NCBI RefSeq assembly: GCF_007050985.1
Contig: NZ_VHSF01000001.1
Coordinates: 310,001 to 374,000 of the forward strand
Direction of reading: 5' to 3'
Origin: Christiangramia sabulilitoris
Lineage (GTDB): Bacteria; Bacteroidota; Bacteroidia; Flavobacteriales; Flavobacteriaceae
Length of the DNA stretch: 64,000 nt
Positions 1 to 8,847 of this stretch are shown piece after piece; position 1 is the stretch's first letter; each line of letters starts with the position of its first letter. Both the position numbers and the translations under genes were made by a program. The notes below the pieces were generated by a model. The model did not search any database and had not been told where the DNA came from. It was given only the letters and a program-made list of their open reading frames with translations.

Positions 1-1
1 G

Positions 2-565
2 CAGGTATTAGACGACGGTTATTTAACCGATAGTCTTGGTAGAAAAATAGACTTCAGAAATTCTATTATTATCATGACCTCTAATATTGGAGCCAGAAAA
101 CTTAAAGATTTTGGGCAGGGAGTTGGATTTGGAACTTCTGCACAAAAATCACAGGTGGACGATAATGCCAGAAGTGTGATCGAAAACGCATTGAAAAAGG
201 CATTCGCTCCTGAATTTCTTAACAGGATAGATGATGTAGTTATTTTTAATAGTCTGGAACGTGAAGATATTCATAAGATTATCGACATCGAACTGGCCAA
301 GTTATTTGAAAGAATACATGGTCTTGGATACGATCTAACCCTATCTGATAAAGCGAAAGACTTTATCGCTGAAAAAGGTTTCGACAAACAATATGGAGCC
401 CGACCTCTTAACCGTGCCATCCAGAAGTATATCGAAGATGCACTGGCCGAAGAAATAATTAATTCTAAGGTTAAAGAAGGTGACAAGATAAAGATGGATC
501 TGGATGAAGAGAAGAAAGAACTTACTATAGATATCGAGAAATCTGTAGAGGAAACGGAATCTTAA
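2..565 (+). CDS. clpC: ATP-dependent Clp protease ATPase subunit ClpC, C-terminal part (cut by window start)
   Basis: The reading frame is open from base 2 and runs off the left edge, so only the last 187 codons are visible. ClpC is a cytoplasmic AAA+ unfoldase that feeds substrates to ClpP. The visible part starts inside the second AAA+ module: L-D-D-G-x-L-T-D, then I-I-M-T-S-N-I-G (sensor-1 region), FLNRID with its arginine, and a C-terminal D2-small domain with G-A-R-P-L-N-R (sensor 2). The spacing and the phrase FGQGVGFG after the sensor fit ClpC better than ClpB. The tail is acidic. An ATG at 74 is internal and is not the start. A strong terminator follows 20 bases downstream. ClpB remains a less likely alternative because the N-terminal domain is not visible. 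Confidence 0.9.
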   Translation, partial: QVLDDGYLTDSLGRKIDFRNSIIIMTSNIGARKLKDFGQGVGFGTSAQKSQVDDNARSVIENALKKAFAPEFLNRIDDVVIFNSLEREDIHKIIDIELAKLFERIHGLGYDLTLSDKAKDFIAEKGFDKQYGARPLNRAIQKYIEDALAEEIINSKVKEGDKIKMDLDEEKKELTIDIEKSVEETES

Positions 566-584
566 ACCATAATTTAATAAATAA

Positions 585-614
585 AAAGGCCACTTTAATA
601 AGTGGCCTTTTTTT
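585..614. terminator. Bidirectional intrinsic terminator between clpC and hutH
   Basis: A perfect 10-bp stem (585-594 pairing with 601-610) with a 6-base loop is flanked by A-rich sequence on the left and a T run on the right. It can therefore end transcription of clpC on the plus strand and of the convergent hutH on the minus strand. Confidence 0.85.
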
Positions 615-637
615 ATGACTTTATTTATCACTGATAT

Positions 638-2146
638 TTACTCTTCAAGAAAATTTTCAATTTCCAGGTTTTTAATAAATGCTTTCGCTTTTTTGATATA
701 AGGAGCCATAGTTCTGTCTTCAGTTAAAACAGGTACTTCATTCCTGAATTGATCAATAACCTTGGTCAACTTTTCTGAAGTCTTTGCCGGTTCCCGGAAA
801 TGAATTGCTTGCGAAGCATTGAACAATTCTATTGCAAGCACCGTATTTAAATTCTCTACAACCTTTAGTAATTTGGTTGCGCTGTTAGCTCCCATGCTCA
901 CGTGATCTTCCTGTCCATTTGATGAAACGATAGAATCTACAGATGCCGGGGTCGCAAGTTGTTTATTCTGGCTAACTATACTAGCCGCGGTATATTGAGG
1001 GATCATAAATCCGCTATTAAGGCCGGGATTTTCCACCAGGAAATTTGGAAGTCCCCTGAGGCCGGAAACCAGCTGATAGGTTCTTCTTTCAGAAATATTT
1101 GCAAGTTCTGCCAGAGCTATAGCCAGATAATCCAGCCCAAGCGCCAATGGTTGCCCATGGAAATTGCCCCCGGAAATGATCTTATCTGCTTCAATGAAAA
1201 TATTAGGATTGTCTGTAACTGAATTGATCTCAGTTTTCACCGTTCTACGCACAAATGTTAGAGTATCTTTACTTGCACCATGAACCTGAGGAATACATCG
1301 GAAGGAATAAGGATCCTGAACATTGTCTTTTTCTGAACCGGCAATTTCACTGCCCTCCAAAAAATTCCTCATTCTTTCAGCAGTTTTTACCTGTCCCCGG
1401 TGAGGCCTTACCAGGTGAACCAATTCATCAAAGGGAGACAGATTGCAATCAAAAGCATCTACAGAGATCGCACCTATCAAATCTGCCATATAAGATAGCC
1501 TGTAGGCTTGCAACAAGGCGTAGACCGCATGCGCGCTCATAAATTGTGTGCCGTTAAGAAGAGCAAGCCCCTCTTTACTTTGTAATTTTACAGGTTGCCA
1601 GTTGAGTTTTCTCAAAAGTTCTTCTCCAGAAATTATTGAATTGTCATAATAAACTTCTCCATCACCAATTAAAGGCAATGCCAGGTGCGCAAGAGGTGCT
1701 AGATCTCCTGACGCTCCCAGTGAACCCTGCTCATAAATAACCGGTAAGATATCCTGATTGTAGAGTTCTATAAGTCGTTCTACTGTAGCCAAAGCTACCC
1801 CTGAATTCCCATAACTTAACGACTGAATTTTTAACAGAAGCATCAACCTTATCACAGGTTTCGCCACTTTATCCCCTGTACCACATGCGTGTGACCTTAC
1901 CAGGTTTTCCTGCAACTCGGTAAGCTTTTCTGAAGTAATCTTCACGTTGCAAAGTGCGCCAAACCCGGTATTAATGCCATAAACCGGAGCATCATTATCC
2001 CTGATCTTTTTGTTAAGGTATTCCCGGGATTTTTGAATATTTACCCGTGACTCATCACTTAAAGCCAGTTTTTTATCATTGGTTAGAATATCATGTATCT
2101 GTTCTAGATCTAAAACTGCGGAACTTATATAATGATGATTTTGCAT
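638..2146 (-). CDS. hutH: Histidine ammonia-lyase
   Basis: This enzyme deaminates L-histidine to urocanate, the first step of histidine degradation, in the cytoplasm. The 502-residue length is normal for the family. The self-processing Ala-Ser-Gly at 145-147, within GSLGASGDLAPL, forms the MIO cofactor, and the catalytic Tyr lies in YGINTGFG (Tyr56). Ser-His at 85-86 and the Glu of QEDHVSMG (Glu413) are the residues expected for histidine rather than phenylalanine or tyrosine lyases. No hutU, hutI or hutG lies next to it, so it is either a lone gene or a second copy. The ATG start follows a plausible promoter at 2174-2204. It is convergent with clpC and shares its terminator. Confidence 0.93.
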   Translation of the reverse strand: MQNHHYISSAVLDLEQIHDILTNDKKLALSDESRVNIQKSREYLNKKIRDNDAPVYGINTGFGALCNVKITSEKLTELQENLVRSHACGTGDKVAKPVIRLMLLLKIQSLSYGNSGVALATVERLIELYNQDILPVIYEQGSLGASGDLAPLAHLALPLIGDGEVYYDNSIISGEELLRKLNWQPVKLQSKEGLALLNGTQFMSAHAVYALLQAYRLSYMADLIGAISVDAFDCNLSPFDELVHLVRPHRGQVKTAERMRNFLEGSEIAGSEKDNVQDPYSFRCIPQVHGASKDTLTFVRRTVKTEINSVTDNPNIFIEADKIISGGNFHGQPLALGLDYLAIALAELANISERRTYQLVSGLRGLPNFLVENPGLNSGFMIPQYTAASIVSQNKQLATPASVDSIVSSNGQEDHVSMGANSATKLLKVVENLNTVLAIELFNASQAIHFREPAKTSEKLTKVIDQFRNEVPVLTEDRTMAPYIKKAKAFIKNLEIENFLEE

Positions 2147-2173
2147 TTTATCTAATTAGAGAATTAAGGTCTG

Positions 2174-2204
2174 CAAAAATCCTACTTCGATAATAAGATT
2201 CCAA
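2174..2204 (-). promoter_or_regulatory. Candidate promoter of hutH
   Basis: On the minus strand, TTG (2202-2204) is followed after 20 bases by GATTTTTG (2174-2181), one mismatch from the Bacteroidetes -7 consensus TAnnTTTG. The predicted start of transcription lies about 20 bases upstream of the hutH ATG. Confidence 0.45.
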
Positions 2205-2242
2205 ATAATTCGAGGTTTAAAATATTAAATATTCAACAATTC

Positions 2243-3778
2243 TTAATTTTTTTCAGAATCGTGCACTGGTTCCTGAAAAAGATCCCGAATCGCTTTTCCT
2301 ATATTTTTAGCAATATCACCCGCGAGCACACTTTCATAACCAATTTTTGAGGCTGCAATATCACCGGCTGAGCCGTGAAGAAAAACCCCCAGAACGGCTG
2401 CTGAAACCGGTTCATAGCCCTGGCCAATCAAAGAAGCAATTACCCCAGATAATACATCGCCACTTCCGGCCGTGGCCATCCCAGGATTTCCGGAATTATT
2501 AATATAAGTTTCTTCCCGGTCTATGGTAAAACTATGCGCTCCCTTAACTACTATCGTCAGACCGTACTTCCTGCTAAAATCCCTGACTTTCTCCAGTTTA
2601 TCAAAATCATCTGCCCAATCCCCAATTAACCTCTTAAGCTCGCCGGGGTGCGGGGTAAGCACAGAATTCTTCGGCAGCAAATTCAACAGGTCACGGTTTT
2701 TAGATAATATATTCAAGCCATCTGCATCTATAACCATCGGTGAATTGGTATTCTCCAAAAGTTCCCTGAGAGCTTCTACAGTCTCATTTGCAGTTCCGGC
2801 ACCCATTCCAAAGCACACCACATCTGAAGTAAAGTCTGCAGGAAAGCTGCTTAATAATTCCTCCCCTTCATCGGTGAGGACCATTGCCTCCGGTAATCCC
2901 GTCTGCAGAGCGTGATAACCACATTTTGGAATATATAAACTGCAGAGGCCACTCCCGGTTTTCAATGCACTGGTTGCGGTGAGTAGGACGCTGCCAATTT
3001 TACCATAACTTCCCCCAACGATCAGGGCATGACCATAATCACCTTTATGGGAGTTCGCTTTACGTGGTTTATATAAACTTAAAGCTTCCTCCTGCCCTAC
3101 CAGGTAAACTTTAGACTGAATATTTGACAGGAATTCCCGATCTAATCCTATATCCAGGATCTGAAGATCTCCTACGTAATCCATAGTTTCCGGTAAGAAA
3201 AAAACCAATTTTGGCGCCTGGAAGCTTAAAGTGAAATTAGCTTTAATTACTGCCGCATCATTACCGGGAATTTTGTCTGAAAATAATCCACTGGGCATAT
3301 CTATAGCTAAAATAAAGGCCTGGGATTTATTTATTAATTCAACCAGATCTGCCAGCCAGCCTTTAATAGGCCGGTTTAAACCAATCCCGAACATGGCATC
3401 GATCACAAAGTCACCAGTGTTAATTTCTGGAAAATCATCAGTTTTTTTTATCAATTGCGGCCAGTCACGGGTGACTTCCTTTAGCTTATCATAATTAGCC
3501 AGAAAATCATCAGATCTCTTATCACTGTAATTCACTACGAAAACAGTAACATGATAACCATGTTGAATTAAATGCCGGGCTATAACAAGACCATCACCTC
3601 CATTATTTCCTATCCCACAGAAAATTTTAATAGGTATAGGTGCGCCCTGCAACCTGTTATGAATTTCATTAAAAACCAGGGTTGCAGCTCTTTCCATCAA
3701 TTCTTCAGAGGTTATATCCTGCTTTTCCAAGGTCACTTTATCTGCATTAGCAAGTTGCTTAGCTGTGAGTATTTTCAT
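2243..3778 (-). CDS. nnr: Bifunctional NAD(P)H-hydrate epimerase / ADP-dependent NAD(P)H-hydrate dehydratase
   Basis: This is a metabolite-repair enzyme. The N-terminal YjeF_N half (about 1-215) epimerises damaged NAD(P)HX, and the C-terminal ribokinase-like half (about 225-500) dehydrates the S form back to NAD(P)H using ADP. The glycine-rich epimerase motif GIGNNGGDG lies near residues 55-63. The dehydratase shows LTPHPGE and, at 431-445, NPGMATAGSGDVLSG with the catalytic Asp. At 511 residues it is a normal fused Nnr. It starts at ATG and is divergent from gcvT across about 130 bases. Confidence 0.94.
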   Translation of the reverse strand: MKILTAKQLANADKVTLEKQDITSEELMERAATLVFNEIHNRLQGAPIPIKIFCGIGNNGGDGLVIARHLIQHGYHVTVFVVNYSDKRSDDFLANYDKLKEVTRDWPQLIKKTDDFPEINTGDFVIDAMFGIGLNRPIKGWLADLVELINKSQAFILAIDMPSGLFSDKIPGNDAAVIKANFTLSFQAPKLVFFLPETMDYVGDLQILDIGLDREFLSNIQSKVYLVGQEEALSLYKPRKANSHKGDYGHALIVGGSYGKIGSVLLTATSALKTGSGLCSLYIPKCGYHALQTGLPEAMVLTDEGEELLSSFPADFTSDVVCFGMGAGTANETVEALRELLENTNSPMVIDADGLNILSKNRDLLNLLPKNSVLTPHPGELKRLIGDWADDFDKLEKVRDFSRKYGLTIVVKGAHSFTIDREETYINNSGNPGMATAGSGDVLSGVIASLIGQGYEPVSAAVLGVFLHGSAGDIAASKIGYESVLAGDIAKNIGKAIRDLFQEPVHDSEKN

Positions 3779-3859
3779 GTTCCTGTAATTCTGAATCTAT
3801 GCTCTTATAAACTTAAGAATTCAAAAGAAATATAAATCTATAAAAAGCCTAAATAAATA

Positions 3860-3888
3860 TTGTATTCTAAGCGAATTGAATAAATTTG
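3860..3888 (+). promoter_or_regulatory. Promoter of gcvT, Bacteroidetes type
   Basis: TTG at 3860-3862, an 18-base spacer and TAAATTTG at 3881-3888 match the sigma-ABfr consensus TTG / TAnnTTTG exactly. A TTG that could be read as a start codon at 3886 is the last three bases of this -7 box, which supports the ATG at 3907 as the real gcvT start. Confidence 0.75.
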
Positions 3889-3906
3889 CCCAAATTTTTG
3901 AAGATA

Positions 3907-4989
3907 ATGAAAGAAATAGCTCTATCTAAAAAGCATCAGGAACTAAACGCAAAAATGGTTCCTTTCGCCGGTTTCAACATGCCTGTATCTTACGAGGGCG
4001 TAAATATTGAACATGAAACGGTTCGGAAAGACCTAGGTGTATTTGATGTTTCTCATATGGGTGAATTTCTTATTTCTGGAGAAAATGCTTTAGAACTTAT
4101 TCAGAAGATCAGTTCAAATGATGCCTCTAAGTTAGTGGACGGGAAAGCACAATATTCATGTATGCCTAATGAAGATGGCGGTATTGTTGATGATCTTATT
4201 ATATACAGGATAAATGCTGAAAAGTACCTGTTAGTAGTGAACGCTTCTAATATAGAAAAAGACTGGAACTGGATATCGCATCATAATACCATGGATGCTA
4301 CCATGCGAGATATGAGCGACGAAATGTCTTTACTGGCTATCCAGGGACCTAAGGCTGCAGAGGCAATGCAGTCGTTGACCAGTATTGACCTGGCCAATAT
4401 GAAATTCTACACCTTTGAAGTAGGAGAATTTGCAGGGGTTGATAAAGTGATCGTATCTGCAACCGGCTATACCGGCAGCGGCGGATTTGAAATATATTTC
4501 AAAAATGAGGATGCTGAAAAGATCTGGGATGCCGTGATGAAAGCAGGTAGAGACTTCGGTATAAAGCCGATTGGTTTAGCTGCCAGAGACACTTTGAGAC
4601 TTGAGATGGGTTATTGTCTTTATGGCAATGATATTGATGACACTACCTCACCTATAGAGGCAGGCCTTGGCTGGATAACTAAATTCACTAAAGATTTTAT
4701 AAACAGCGAAGAACTTAAAAAACAGAAAGAGAACGGACCTAAGCGAAAATTAGTCGCTTTTGAGCTGGATGAAAGAGGAATCCCGCGTCAGGGGTATGAT
4801 ATCGTGAACGAGGAGGGAAATAAAATTGGAATAGTGACTTCGGGTACTATGTCCCCAAGCCTTGAAAAAGGTATTGGGATGGGATATGTACCCACTAAAA
4901 TTGCAGGTGTTGGAAATAAGATCTTAATCCAGATACGCAAAAAGACAGTTCCTGCAACGCAGGTGAAGTTGCCCTTCTACAAAGGCTAA
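3907..4989 (+). CDS. gcvT: Glycine cleavage system T protein (aminomethyltransferase)
   Basis: GcvT takes the aminomethyl group from the lipoylated H protein, releasing ammonia and giving 5,10-methylene-tetrahydrofolate. From the ATG at 3907 the protein is 360 residues, the usual length. It opens with the family start [20 protein letters not shown] and contains FDVSHMGEF and the folate-binding Asp region followed by [10 protein letters not shown]. The C-terminal barrel ends in KLPFYKG. The frame stays open seven codons upstream to a TTG at 3886, but that triplet lies in the promoter. gcvH and gcvP are not in the window. The SDR gene follows after 6 bases and is probably co-transcribed. Confidence 0.95.
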   Translation: MKEIALSKKHQELNAKMVPFAGFNMPVSYEGVNIEHETVRKDLGVFDVSHMGEFLISGENALELIQKISSNDASKLVDGKAQYSCMPNEDGGIVDDLIIYRINAEKYLLVVNASNIEKDWNWISHHNTMDATMRDMSDEMSLLAIQGPKAAEAMQSLTSIDLANMKFYTFEVGEFAGVDKVIVSATGYTGSGGFEIYFKNEDAEKIWDAVMKAGRDFGIKPIGLAARDTLRLEMGYCLYGNDIDDTTSPIEAGLGWITKFTKDFINSEELKKQKENGPKRKLVAFELDERGIPRQGYDIVNEEGNKIGIVTSGTMSPSLEKGIGMGYVPTKIAGVGNKILIQIRKKTVPATQVKLPFYKG

Positions 4990-4995
4990 AACTAT

Positions 4996-5811
4996 TTGAA
5001 ACGTATACTCATTTTAGGAGCCAGCGGATTTATAGGCAATGCCTTGTATAAAGAGCTGTGCTCCTATTTTGATACTCACGGCACCTACTATTCTGAAAAT
5101 GATTTTTTTGAGCAGAATCACCAGTTCCATCAATTTGATATGGATACTGAAAATATTGAGATCCTACTGGAAAATCTAAGACCTGATGTCATTGTATCTG
5201 CTTTAAGAGGGGATTTTGATGCGCAGATCATTACCCATTTTGGGGTTATTAATCATATTCTCAAGTATAACTCTAAATTGATCTTTATTAGTTCGGCTAA
5301 TGTATTTGATGCATTTACCAACTTCCCTTCCTATGAATATGATAAAACCTTAAGCCAGAGTGTGTATGGCCGGTTCAAAATAAAGATTGAAAACGCCTTA
5401 TTAAGACTACCCAATCACAATTATAATATTGTTAGACTACCCATGGTATTTGGAAATTCTTCGCCCAGGGTCAAACAATTGAAAACAATAATAGACCTGG
5501 GAGAGCCACTGGAAGTTTTTCCCAACGTGGTAATCAATGCTACCGAGATTTTGAAGGTGACACAACAACTACACTATATTATAAACCGCAACCGTAAGGG
5601 AGTTTTTCACCTGGGTAGTACAGACCTGGTTCACCAACGGGATTTTATCGCCGACATTTGTGAAGAATTAGGTTACGAAAATCCGCTCTTCAAGAATGTA
5701 TATGATTCCAATTATGACCGGTTTCTGGCCGTATTACCTAAAGACAACAAACTTCCCAAGAACCTTCAGATCACGATAAGTCAGGTTGTAGAGGCTTCAG
5801 CAAGGCAATAG
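4996..5811 (+). CDS. NAD-dependent epimerase/dehydratase-like SDR protein (RmlD-like)
   Basis: This is a 271-residue extended short-chain dehydrogenase/reductase. The Rossmann motif ILGASGFIG is at the N terminus, a Ser-rich strand FISSANVF follows, and the catalytic YxxxK is visible as YGRFK. It most resembles dTDP-4-dehydrorhamnose reductase (RmlD)-like sugar-nucleotide enzymes, but the substrate cannot be read from sequence. Translation starts at TTG: the only in-frame codon upstream of it before a stop is not a start, and MKRILILGASGF is the expected N terminus. It lies 6 bases after gcvT, with no other sugar-nucleotide gene nearby. Confidence 0.8.
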   Translation: MKRILILGASGFIGNALYKELCSYFDTHGTYYSENDFFEQNHQFHQFDMDTENIEILLENLRPDVIVSALRGDFDAQIITHFGVINHILKYNSKLIFISSANVFDAFTNFPSYEYDKTLSQSVYGRFKIKIENALLRLPNHNYNIVRLPMVFGNSSPRVKQLKTIIDLGEPLEVFPNVVINATEILKVTQQLHYIINRNRKGVFHLGSTDLVHQRDFIADICEELGYENPLFKNVYDSNYDRFLAVLPKDNKLPKNLQITISQVVEASARQ

Positions 5812-5898
5812 CTGTTAATCTTATAATAAAGAAGGAGTATTGGTTATCATTTCAGTGCTTAATTTCTAACTTTAGATAGAACCAAAAAGTTTAAAGCA

Positions 5899-6189
5899 AT
5901 GAAAAAACTAACCGAAGACGAGATTCATGATAAACTAAATGACTTTGATGGGTGGACTTATGCTAAAGGAGCAATTCACACTTCATTTCAATTTGAGAAT
6001 TTTAAAGAGGCCTTTACCGTGATGACCAGGATCGCCTTTGAAGCTGAAGCACAGCAACATCATCCCAATTGGGGGAATGTCTATAATCAACTGGAAATAT
6101 CTCTTTCCACTCACGATGCAGATGGGGTAACGGAGAAAGATTTTAAACTGGCACGAACTATCGAAGATATAATTGAATCTACCGGTTAA
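5899..6189 (+). CDS. phhB: 4a-hydroxytetrahydrobiopterin dehydratase (pterin-4a-carbinolamine dehydratase)
   Basis: This 96-residue protein carries the family signature E-x3-H-H-P-x-W (Glu50, His54, His55, Pro56) followed by the conserved THDADGVT segment with the third active-site His72. The family dehydrates 4a-hydroxy-tetrahydropterin during recycling of the cofactor of aromatic amino acid hydroxylases. Some bacterial homologues are also linked to molybdopterin or folate metabolism. No hydroxylase gene is adjacent. An intrinsic terminator follows directly. Confidence 0.9.
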   Translation: MKKLTEDEIHDKLNDFDGWTYAKGAIHTSFQFENFKEAFTVMTRIAFEAEAQQHHPNWGNVYNQLEISLSTHDADGVTEKDFKLARTIEDIIESTG

Positions 6190-6209
6190 TTAAAGCCGAA
6201 TGAATCCAT

Positions 6210-6247
6210 AGCTCCTGATTTTACCATGTAAATTAGGAGCTTTTTTT
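6210..6247 (+). terminator. Intrinsic terminator after the pterin dehydratase gene
   Basis: AGCTCCT (6210-6216) pairs with AGGAGCT (6235-6241). The inner A/T bases extend the stem, and a run of seven Ts (6241-6247) follows. Confidence 0.8.
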
Positions 6248-6248
6248 A

Positions 6249-6256
6249 TATTTTTG
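6249..6256 (+). promoter_or_regulatory. Candidate -7 box of yebC
   Basis: TATTTTTG fits TAnnTTTG exactly and lies 24 bases before the yebC ATG. It overlaps the end of the preceding terminator's T run. No clear TTG is found at the -33 distance. Confidence 0.4.
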
Positions 6257-6280
6257 CCCGAACCTAATTTTTAATCTACC

Positions 6281-7009
6281 ATGGGAAGAGCATTCGAATT
6301 TCGAAAAGCACGTAAAATGAAACGCTGGTCTGCAATGGCCAAAGCATTTACCAGGATTGGTAAAGATATTGTAATGGCTGTTAAAGAAGGTGGCCCAGAT
6401 CCTGAAACAAATGCCAAGTTGCGTGCGGTAATACAGAATGCCAAGAGCGTCAATATGCCTAAGGATAATATTGAACGTGCGATTAAGCGGGCTTCAGATA
6501 AATCCCAGGGAGATTATAAGATCGTGTTGTTTGAAGGGTATGCACCTCACGGAATCGCAATATTGGTAGAAACCGCGACAGATAATAATAACAGGACGGT
6601 CGCAAACATTCGCTCCCATTTTAATAAATGCGACGGAAACCTGGGAACTTCGGGTTCTGTTGAGTTTATGTTTGATCATACCTGCAACTTCACTATCAAT
6701 GCTGAAGGACTGGATCCCGAAGAACTGGAACTGGAATTAATAGATTTCGGGGCTGAAGAAGTATTTAAAGATGAAGATGGAATTCACATCTATGCGCCGT
6801 TTGAATACTTTGGTGCCATTCAGAAGGAATTGGAAAACCGTGAGATCGAGATCATTTCTTCTGGATTTGAAAGAATCCCTCAGGTAACGAAAAGTCTAAA
6901 TGCAGAACAAACTGCAGATGTGGAAAAATTACTGGAAAAACTGGAGGAAGATGATGATGTACAAAATGTATATCACACCATGGAATCCTCTGAAGAAACC
7001 GAAGAATGA
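6281..7009 (+). CDS. yebC: YebC/PmpR/TACO1 family protein
   Basis: This 242-residue protein has the family opening MGRAFEFRKARK followed by a basic N-terminal domain, GPDPETNAKL and NMPKDNIERAI, and two further alpha/beta domains. The Bacteroidetes form has RAFEFRKAR in place of the usual GHSKWANI start. Family members were described as transcription regulators. Human TACO1 and recent bacterial work point to a role in translation elongation at difficult motifs. The acidic C terminus (EEDDD...EETEE) is lineage-typical. The acyltransferase gene on the other strand ends at the very next base. Confidence 0.93.
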   Translation: MGRAFEFRKARKMKRWSAMAKAFTRIGKDIVMAVKEGGPDPETNAKLRAVIQNAKSVNMPKDNIERAIKRASDKSQGDYKIVLFEGYAPHGIAILVETATDNNNRTVANIRSHFNKCDGNLGTSGSVEFMFDHTCNFTINAEGLDPEELELELIDFGAEEVFKDEDGIHIYAPFEYFGAIQKELENREIEIISSGFERIPQVTKSLNAEQTADVEKLLEKLEEDDDVQNVYHTMESSEETEE

Positions 7010-7549
7010 TCAGAAATTTTCAGGGATCTTACCCTGAACACCATCATAATAACTAAAAATTTCAGTATAATCTTTTTCAAAATCTCCGGATGGCCAGTAG
7101 GCTTCGGAGATTTTCACTTTCTTGGTACCATAATCAAAGGAAACCCTGGTTATAGGAACTCCTGCCTTGAGAGCAATATAGTAAAAACCGGTTCTCCACT
7201 TATCTGTCTTCTGCCTCGTGCCTTCCGGCGACATGGCCAACCTGAACACCTCCTTCTCATTAAAGATCTGGGCAATAGCTTCAACTTTATTCCTGTTCCC
7301 GGAACGGTCTATGGGTGAACCGCCAACCATTTTGAAATACCAGCCAAAGGGAGGTTTAAATAATTCCTTTTTACCTACGAAATTGAATTGAACCTGCATT
7401 ATCTTTCTTACCAGCAAGCCTATTAAAAAATCGAAGGAACTGGTATGAGGCGCTACAATAACCACGCATTTTTTTACAGCGGGATCAAAATTGCTTTCCA
7501 GCTTCCACCCGAGTACTTTATAAAAGATAAATTTTGCTAAAAAGCGCAT
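7010..7549 (-). CDS. Small 1-acyl-glycerol-3-phosphate acyltransferase family protein
   Basis: At 179 residues this is a short PlsC-type acyltransferase. It has the catalytic H-x4-D motif (HTSSFD, His35 to Asp40) and the substrate-binding motif EGTR at 109-112 followed by W-R-T-G-F-Y. An amphipathic or hydrophobic N terminus (residues 1-14) suggests peripheral membrane binding. The length fits the short bacterial subgroup sometimes called glycerol acyltransferase, and the acyl acceptor is unknown. The stop codon abuts the yebC stop on the opposite strand with no space for a terminator. Seven bases separate it from the proline dehydrogenase upstream, so the two are probably one transcript. Confidence 0.85.
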   Translation of the reverse strand: MRFLAKFIFYKVLGWKLESNFDPAVKKCVVIVAPHTSSFDFLIGLLVRKIMQVQFNFVGKKELFKPPFGWYFKMVGGSPIDRSGNRNKVEAIAQIFNEKEVFRLAMSPEGTRQKTDKWRTGFYYIALKAGVPITRVSFDYGTKKVKISEAYWPSGDFEKDYTEIFSYYDGVQGKIPENF

Positions 7550-7556
7550 ACGTTTT

Positions 7557-8759
7557 TTATTCCCGGTGGTGTTTGGTAGATGGATCTCCCTTTCGCCTTT
7601 TCTTTTCTTCCCTTAAAAGTGAAAGTTCACGACCGGTCTGGCCTTTGACAGAAGTATTTTCCTGAGCCCTTCTCAAAAGATAAGGAACCACATCTCGCAC
7701 GGGACCAAATGGCACCAGTTTTACGGCATTATATCCTTTCTTGGCAAGATTGTAGCTAATGTGATCACTCATACCATAAAGCTGACTGAACCAGATGCGT
7801 TCATCATCAATAGATAAACCTTTATCCTCGATGATCTGAAGACCCAGGTAACTACTTACTTCGTTATGAGTACCAATAAATACTGAAATCTTATCAAGAT
7901 GATTCAAACAAAAAGATAAGGTACTATTAAAATTTACGTCTGTAGCTTCTTTGCTTTCGCAAATAGGTGATGGATAGCCGAGTTTCTTGGCGCGGGCATT
8001 TTCCTTTTCCATGTAAGCTCCCCTAACGATCTTAGCACCAATCTTAAAACCATCTTTTTTGGCTCTTTCATGCAAGCCTTTTAAATAATCTAAACGATCC
8101 CAACGGTAACATTGCAGGGTATTATAAATCAATACTTTTTCTTTAGTATTGTATTTTTTCATCATCTCTTCCATGAGATCATCAGCAGCAGTTTGCATCC
8201 AGGTCTCTTCCCCGTCAGCATATAATCTTACATTTAATTCGAAAGCTTTACTGCATAAGGTATCTACCCTTTTCTTGATTCGCTCCCACTCTGCTTTTTC
8301 TTCTTCACTCAGATTGATCTTTTCACTAACCTTTTCCCATATTTCGAACCTGCCTATTCCGGTAGGCTTAAACATGGCAAAGGGAATCTCTTCCTTGCCC
8401 TGGGCATATTCGATAAGACTCAGCTTTTTGCGCATCGCTGCATCAAACTCCTCTTCGGTCTCCTTACCTTCTACAGAATAATCAAGAATACTATGTAAAT
8501 TTTCATTGTACATCTCTCTGGTCACCGGTTTACAATCTTCCTCGGTTACTCCACCACAAAATTGCTCAAAAATGGTTTTTTTGATCAGGGTCTCTACGGG
8601 AAGATGAAGTTTGAGTGACAATTTAGTGAGGGCTGTACCAGCTTTCACAAGGGTTGGGCGGTTCATCATGCTAAACAGGAATATCGCCCGGTCAAGATCT
8701 GTATTAGATTTTAATTTGAAAGCCGATTTAGTATTATTGAATATCTTTTTTCTTATCAT
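7557..8759 (-). CDS. Proline dehydrogenase (monofunctional, FAD-dependent)
   Basis: The enzyme oxidises L-proline to pyrroline-5-carboxylate, passing electrons to the quinone pool. The 400-residue length fits a stand-alone PRODH domain without the aldehyde dehydrogenase half of PutA. Barrel motifs visible are IYNTLQCYRWDRL, KIVRGAYMEKE and GTHNEVS. The C-terminal active-site helix is YLLRRAQENTS, whose Arg pair (363-364), Glu367 and Asn368 bind the proline carboxylate. The C terminus is strongly basic. No P5C dehydrogenase gene is in the window. Confidence 0.93.
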   Translation of the reverse strand: MIRKKIFNNTKSAFKLKSNTDLDRAIFLFSMMNRPTLVKAGTALTKLSLKLHLPVETLIKKTIFEQFCGGVTEEDCKPVTREMYNENLHSILDYSVEGKETEEEFDAAMRKKLSLIEYAQGKEEIPFAMFKPTGIGRFEIWEKVSEKINLSEEEKAEWERIKKRVDTLCSKAFELNVRLYADGEETWMQTAADDLMEEMMKKYNTKEKVLIYNTLQCYRWDRLDYLKGLHERAKKDGFKIGAKIVRGAYMEKENARAKKLGYPSPICESKEATDVNFNSTLSFCLNHLDKISVFIGTHNEVSSYLGLQIIEDKGLSIDDERIWFSQLYGMSDHISYNLAKKGYNAVKLVPFGPVRDVVPYLLRRAQENTSVKGQTGRELSLLREEKKRRKGDPSTKHHRE

Positions 8760-8777
8760 TATGCGCTATTAATCGAG

Positions 8778-8785
8778 CAAATATA
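8778..8785 (-). promoter_or_regulatory. Candidate -7 box of the proline dehydrogenase gene
   Basis: On the minus strand TATATTTG, an exact TAnnTTTG, lies 19 bases before the ATG. There is no TTG at the expected -33 distance. Confidence 0.45.
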
Positions 8786-8847
8786 ATTATTGAAGTTGAT
8801 TTAATTCATAAATTCTAATTAATTTCCCCCGCATAAATCCTAATAAA

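Noticed and set aside
638-2146. Considered phenylalanine or tyrosine ammonia-lyase instead of HutH
   Set aside because: The Ser-His at 85-86 and the QEDH Glu413 are the histidine-type selectivity residues.
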